From Bacillus sp. 103mf (GTDB lineage: Bacteria > Bacillota > Bacilli > Bacillales > Bacillaceae_G), in assembly GCF_900116295.1 (NCBI RefSeq), contig NZ_FPAF01000016.1, positions 22,150 through 86,149 on the forward strand: a stretch of DNA of 64,000 bases. The letters run 5' to 3'. A program made the translations under genes and the position numbers. Positions 60,680-64,000 of the stretch are shown in pieces (within the stretch, counting starts at the first letter, position 1; each line of letters begins with the position of its first letter). The notes below the pieces were generated by a model, which was not told where the DNA came from, ran no database searches, and saw only the letters and a program-made list of their open reading frames with translations.

Positions 60680-60802
60680 TTATTTTTTCATGTACGTGAT
60701 GAATCCTGATAGGGAGGCCATCAAAGAAAAAACAATGGGATCATAAGGAATTGAGCCCTCACACATTTCTTGAACATGTTTACTCCATTCATACAATTTC
60801 AT
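60680..60802 (-). CDS. 40-residue hypothetical protein
   Basis: ATG 60802 behind GAGGTGA opens MKLYEWSKHVQEMCEG, then SIPYDPIVFSLMASLSGFI and the end TYMKK. A soluble N-terminal half with a hydrophobic C-terminal helix and basic end, consistent with a tail-anchored mini-protein. No family is recognised. The site and composition argue that it is real. Confidence 0.55.
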   Translation of the reverse strand: MKLYEWSKHVQEMCEGSIPYDPIVFSLMASLSGFITYMKK

Positions 60803-60944
60803 TTCGTAACTTCACCTCGCTGGGGGTTGATTATTCTTAATATTTAAATTATAACACGAAAAAAGTATCCAAAATCAAAGAAGCCAAGGGAATTGTAAGA
60901 TTAGAAAAGTCAGATCAGAAAATTGGTCTGACCTCTTTCTTTAA

Positions 60945-61001
60945 TTACAAAACCACTTACAAAACTTACAAAATCTATTATTACTATTGAAAGCGTTTTA
61001 A
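60945..61001 (+). promoter_or_regulatory. regulatory region of the symporter: three TTACAAAA boxes and a cre-like site
   Basis: TTACAAAA occurs at 60945, 60957 and 60966. TGAAAGCGTTTTAA at 60988-61001 matches the CcpA cre consensus at most positions. The layout suggests an activator (response-regulator direct repeats) plus catabolite control; both are inferences. Confidence 0.5.
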
Positions 61002-61033
61002 TATTGTAAATAACAACATAAGGGGGTGCCTCT

Positions 61034-62380
61034 ATGGGGATTCAAAATCAAGTGGAAACGATGTCACCTGCAGGTGAAGGAGAAACAAAGCAGGAAACAT
61101 TCATTTCAAAAATTATGAACATAAAAATTGGTGTTATACCGTTACCTTTATATCTTGTGCTAGCAGCGGTTATTTACGGAGCATCTGTATATAATAAGTT
61201 GCCAGCGGATATGATTGGCGGATTTGCAGTTATTATGATTATGGGTATTTTCTTAGGCGATATCGGAATGAAAATTCCAATTTTAAAGAACGTTGGTGGA
61301 CCAGCAATTCTTTCATTATTTATTCCGTCATTTCTCGTGTTCTTTAATTGGATGAACCCAGCATCAATGAATGCTGTGAATATGTTGATGAAAAAATCGA
61401 ACTTTTTATATTTATATATTTCTTGTTTAGTAATCGGAAGTGTTTTAGGAATGAGCCGTAAAGTGTTAGTGCAAGGCTTTATTCGTATGTTTATTCCATT
61501 AGTTGTAGGAACACTAGCTTCTATTGCAGTTGGATTATTAGTTGGATCATTATTTGGATTTGAAATGAAGAGAACGTTCTTCTTTATCATTGTACCAATT
61601 GTGAGCGGTGGTATCGGAGAAGGTATTTTACCACTTTCTTTAGCTTACAGTGAAATTTTACATCAATCATCAGCAACATTTGTATCTCAGCTTATTCCAG
61701 CAGCGGTTATCGGAAATATGTTTGCGATTGTAGGCGCTGGATACATGAAGCGATTAGGTGAGAAAAAACCAGAGCTTAGCGGTAATGGTGTATTGGTGAA
61801 AACAGGTAATCAAGATGACTTATTAAAAGAACAAAATACAGAAAAACCAATTGACTTCTCATTAATGGGAGCAGGTTTATTAATTGCATGTACGTTCTTT
61901 ATTTTCGGTGGACTTGCTTCTAAATTTATCGGTATTCCAGGGGCAATCATTATGATCTTTTCAGCAGCACTTGTAAAATACTTTAAATTAATGCCAGCAA
62001 AAATGGAGCAAGGTGCCTATCACTTATATAAATTTATTTCAACAAGCTTAACGTGGCCATTAATGGTTGGTTTAGGACTATTATACATTCCGTTAAAAGA
62101 TGTAGCAGCTGTTCTTTCAGTTGGATATGTTGCGGTGTGTGCATCAGTAGTAGTAACAATGATCGCGACTGGTTTCCTTGTGGGGAAAGTTATGAAAATG
62201 TACCCAGTTGAATCTGCGATTGTAACAGGATGCCATAGCGGACTAGGCGGAACGGGAGACGTTGCGATTTTATCAGCTTCAAACCGTATGGAATTAATGC
62301 CGTTTGCCCAAATTTCAACGCGTTTAGGCGGAGCAGCAATGGTTGTAACTGCATCAATTTTATTAAAAATGTTTTCGTAA
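61034..62380 (+). CDS. 2-hydroxycarboxylate (malate/citrate) symporter, 2HCT family
   Basis: 448 residues, the same length as B. subtilis MaeN, with about 11 transmembrane helices in two inverted halves. Each half carries the family's re-entrant GGxG loop: SGGIGEG near residue 195 and SGLGGTGD near residue 400. The family takes up malate or citrate with Na+ or H+. The malic enzyme gene 68 bp downstream points to malate. GGGGGTG precedes the ATG. Confidence 0.92.
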   Translation: MGIQNQVETMSPAGEGETKQETFISKIMNIKIGVIPLPLYLVLAAVIYGASVYNKLPADMIGGFAVIMIMGIFLGDIGMKIPILKNVGGPAILSLFIPSFLVFFNWMNPASMNAVNMLMKKSNFLYLYISCLVIGSVLGMSRKVLVQGFIRMFIPLVVGTLASIAVGLLVGSLFGFEMKRTFFFIIVPIVSGGIGEGILPLSLAYSEILHQSSATFVSQLIPAAVIGNMFAIVGAGYMKRLGEKKPELSGNGVLVKTGNQDDLLKEQNTEKPIDFSLMGAGLLIACTFFIFGGLASKFIGIPGAIIMIFSAALVKYFKLMPAKMEQGAYHLYKFISTSLTWPLMVGLGLLYIPLKDVAAVLSVGYVAVCASVVVTMIATGFLVGKVMKMYPVESAIVTGCHSGLGGTGDVAILSASNRMELMPFAQISTRLGGAAMVVTASILLKMFS

Positions 62381-62392
62381 TGTAACATCAGG

Positions 62393-62423
62393 CAAGCTAG
62401 CTATGTAAAGACGTAGCTAGCTT
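62393..62423. other. hairpin between symporter and malic enzyme genes
   Basis: CAAGCTAGCTA / TAGCTAGCTTG perfect 11-bp stem, not followed by a T-run. It may lower read-through or stabilise the upstream mRNA while leaving the two genes in one operon. Confidence 0.6.
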
Positions 62424-62448
62424 GTAAAATTAGGAGGAGATTATTTCT

Positions 62449-63660
62449 ATGTTAGAGAGTCAAATTAAAGAACGTTCGTTATTACTTCATAAAGAATTAG
62501 TAGGAAAAATTGAAATTACAAGTAAAGTAGAAGTAAATTCAGCTGATGATTTAAGTTTGACATATACACCGGGCGTAGCGGAATCTTGTAAGGCGATTGC
62601 GGCAGATGAAGAAACAGCCTATGACTATACAGCGCGCGGTAATATGGTTGCGGTTGTCTCAGATGGAACGGCAGTACTTGGCTTAGGTGATATTGGACCG
62701 AAAGCAGCTATGCCTGTTATGGAAGGAAAAAGTATTTTATTTAAAACGTTTGCGAATGTCGATGCATTTCCGCTTTGTCTTGGAACGACTGATGTAGATG
62801 AAATCGTAACCATCGTTAAAAATTTAGAACCTACATTTGCGGGTATTAATTTAGAAGATATTGCAGCGCCGCGCTGTTTTGAAATTGAAAAGCGTTTAAA
62901 AGAAGAAACAAACATTCCAGTATTCCATGATGATCAGCATGGAACAGCGATTGTTGTTTTAGCAGCAGTTATTAACGCGTTAAAAGTTGTAAATAAAACG
63001 ATGGATGAAGTGAAGATTGTCATTAATGGTGCTGGTTCTGCAGGGATTGCAATTGGTAAATTGTTATTAAAAGCAGGCGCACAGCATATGACGTTAGTAA
63101 GTTTAGAAGGTGTCGTTTGTGAAGGAGAATCATGGATGAACCCTGCACAAATCGAGATTGCGAAAGAAACAAATCGCGAACATGTACGCGGAACATTAAA
63201 AGAAGCGATTCAGGGCGCAGACATTTTTATCGGCGTATCTGCTCCTAACGTATTAACAAAAGAACATGTGAAGACAATGAATGAAAATCCGATTGTGTTT
63301 GCAATGGCGAATCCAGTACCAGAAATATTCCCAGAAGAGGCACTGGAGGCGGGAGCAGCTGTTGTTGGAACAGGACGTTCTGATTTTCCAAACCAAGTGA
63401 ACAATGTATTAGCATTCCCGGGTATATTCCGCGGTGCATTAGATGTGCGTGCTACAGATGTTACTGAGGAAATGAAATTAGCTGCCGCGTATGGAATCGC
63501 TAACATCATTACAGATGAAGAACGAAATGCAAATTATGTTATCCCAAATCCATTGGATAAAAGAGTTGTACCAAGTGTAGCAGCTGCGGTAGCAAAAGCA
63601 GCAATCGAATCAGGTGTGGCACAAATTAAAAAAGTACCAAACTATTCAATCGAACAATAA
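62449..63660 (+). CDS. NAD(P)-dependent malic enzyme
   Basis: 403 residues, short bacterial malic enzyme converting malate to pyruvate and CO2. Visible: YTPGVAESCKAI and the general-base Lys in GPKAAMPVMEGK, metal ligands in NLEDIAAPRCFEIE and FHDDQHGTAIV, and the Rossmann motif NGAGSAGIAIG. The family resembles YtsJ/MaeA-like enzymes; the cofactor cannot be decided. AGGAGGAG precedes the ATG. Its TAA stop is followed by AGTGAAACTTT, the first bases of repeat A. Confidence 0.93.
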   Translation: MLESQIKERSLLLHKELVGKIEITSKVEVNSADDLSLTYTPGVAESCKAIAADEETAYDYTARGNMVAVVSDGTAVLGLGDIGPKAAMPVMEGKSILFKTFANVDAFPLCLGTTDVDEIVTIVKNLEPTFAGINLEDIAAPRCFEIEKRLKEETNIPVFHDDQHGTAIVVLAAVINALKVVNKTMDEVKIVINGAGSAGIAIGKLLLKAGAQHMTLVSLEGVVCEGESWMNPAQIEIAKETNREHVRGTLKEAIQGADIFIGVSAPNVLTKEHVKTMNENPIVFAMANPVPEIFPEEALEAGAAVVGTGRSDFPNQVNNVLAFPGIFRGALDVRATDVTEEMKLAAAYGIANIITDEERNANYVIPNPLDKRVVPSVAAAVAKAAIESGVAQIKKVPNYSIEQ

Positions 63661-63674
63661 AGTGAAACTTTGAT
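63659..63674 (+). repeat. left edge of repeat family A
   Basis: Only AAAGTGAAACTTTGAT remains at the malic enzyme stop codon; the rest of the element is not recognisable. Confidence 0.5.
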
Positions 63675-63760
63675 GCGAGAAATATATCGAGCTTGGATAT
63701 ATTACGAATCTAAAAGATGTGGATCGTGTATGTCTAAGCTGGATACATGCCACCTATTTT

Positions 63761-63802
63761 AAAACTGCTCCCCATCTTTAAGAGGTGGGGAGCAGTTTTA
63801 TT
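63761..63802 (+). terminator. malic enzyme terminator
   Basis: AAAACTGCTCCCCA(T)CTT / AAG(A)GGTGGGGAGCAGTTTT followed by ATTTCTTC. Confidence 0.9.
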
Positions 63803-63863
63803 TCTTCTCTATAAATCCTATTTTTTCAACCATATGTATTCCTTCTCAATATATCAATTTTCA

Positions 63864-64000
63864 TTTTTCGACATCTTTGTCTAGCTCTGCCTCCTAGGCC
63901 CTCATGTCTAAGAACCTTCCACACAAGAAGGTAAAAAGCACCTTCTGTGTGAAAGAACCTTAGCCAATGGGCCTAAACAGTCGGCTCCGCTTTTCTTTAT
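63864..64000 (+). repeat. repeat family D, copy 2 (cut by the window end)
   Basis: Opens TTTTTCGACATCTTTGTCTAG CTCTGCCTCCTAG like the copy at 5873 and ends in AGTCGGCTCCGCTTTTCTTTAT. Its central part carries a hairpin, AGAACCTTCCACACAAGAAGG with a partly complementary CACCTTCTGTGTGAAAG. Confidence 0.7.

Overview
The window is low-GC Firmicute chromosome and most likely belongs to the Bacillus cereus group. The evidence is a gerI-type spore-germination operon with a glutamine-rich repeat in GerIA, an M9 collagenase, other sporulation genes (cse60, GerP-like proteins), many short dispersed repeats of the bcr type, and a gene order (leuS, ytfP, ytgP, ytzE, pepV, thpR, amyX/pulA, ytmP, ytzH, trmB) that I recall from Bacillus. 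I cannot assign a species. There are no rRNA or tRNA genes, no CRISPR array and no transposase.

Layout. 0-6 kb: a secreted collagenase behind what reads as a textbook sigma-54 promoter, an isochorismatase-fold hydrolase and four small membrane or hypothetical genes. 6-10 kb: an ECF sigma / anti-sigma pair run into an ABC exporter operon. 10-16 kb: an MFS transporter, a leucine T-box with leuS, and small proteins, one very rich in histidine. 16-24 kb: the gerI operon (minus strand), a MetX-like hydrolase, a rhodanese, a GerPA/GerPF-like pair and a divergent nitroreductase/HxlR pair. 24.6-38.9 kb: a complete nitrate-respiration block: narGHJI, fnr, the molybdopterin genes moaA, moeB, moaC, moeA, mobB, moaE and moaD, and narK. 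39-45 kb: an accessory stretch with a YmaF-like protein, DUF2935 and DUF4306 genes with degenerate paralogue fragments, an LPXTG leucine-rich-repeat surface protein and cse60. 45-58.5 kb: a DHA2 exporter followed by the conserved ytfP to trmB block. 58.5-64 kb: small proteins, then a 2-hydroxycarboxylate symporter with an NAD(P) malic enzyme.

How the genes work together. The nar block forms a unit. Fnr with a C-terminal cysteine cluster would sense oxygen loss; Fnr-type palindromes lie about 41 bp upstream of the inferred starts of narG, moaA and (on the opposite strand) moaC; the moa/moe/mob genes make the molybdenum cofactor for NarG; narK moves nitrate and nitrite. The malate symporter and malic enzyme form a malate-utilisation pair with a cre-like site upstream.

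The most distinctive non-coding content is five dispersed repeat families. I call them A (about 155 bp, flanked by ATAAA; probably bcr1), B (about 170 bp, eleven or twelve copies), C (ATATATCGGCG modules), D (starts TTTTCGACATCTTTGTCTAG) and E (about 190 bp, closed by inverted AAAGAAAGAG ends). Family A copies sit directly on the stop codons of four genes, and one copy appears to provide the start codon and ribosome-binding site of a neighbouring gene. All functions are inferred by reading the sequence; no database search was run.
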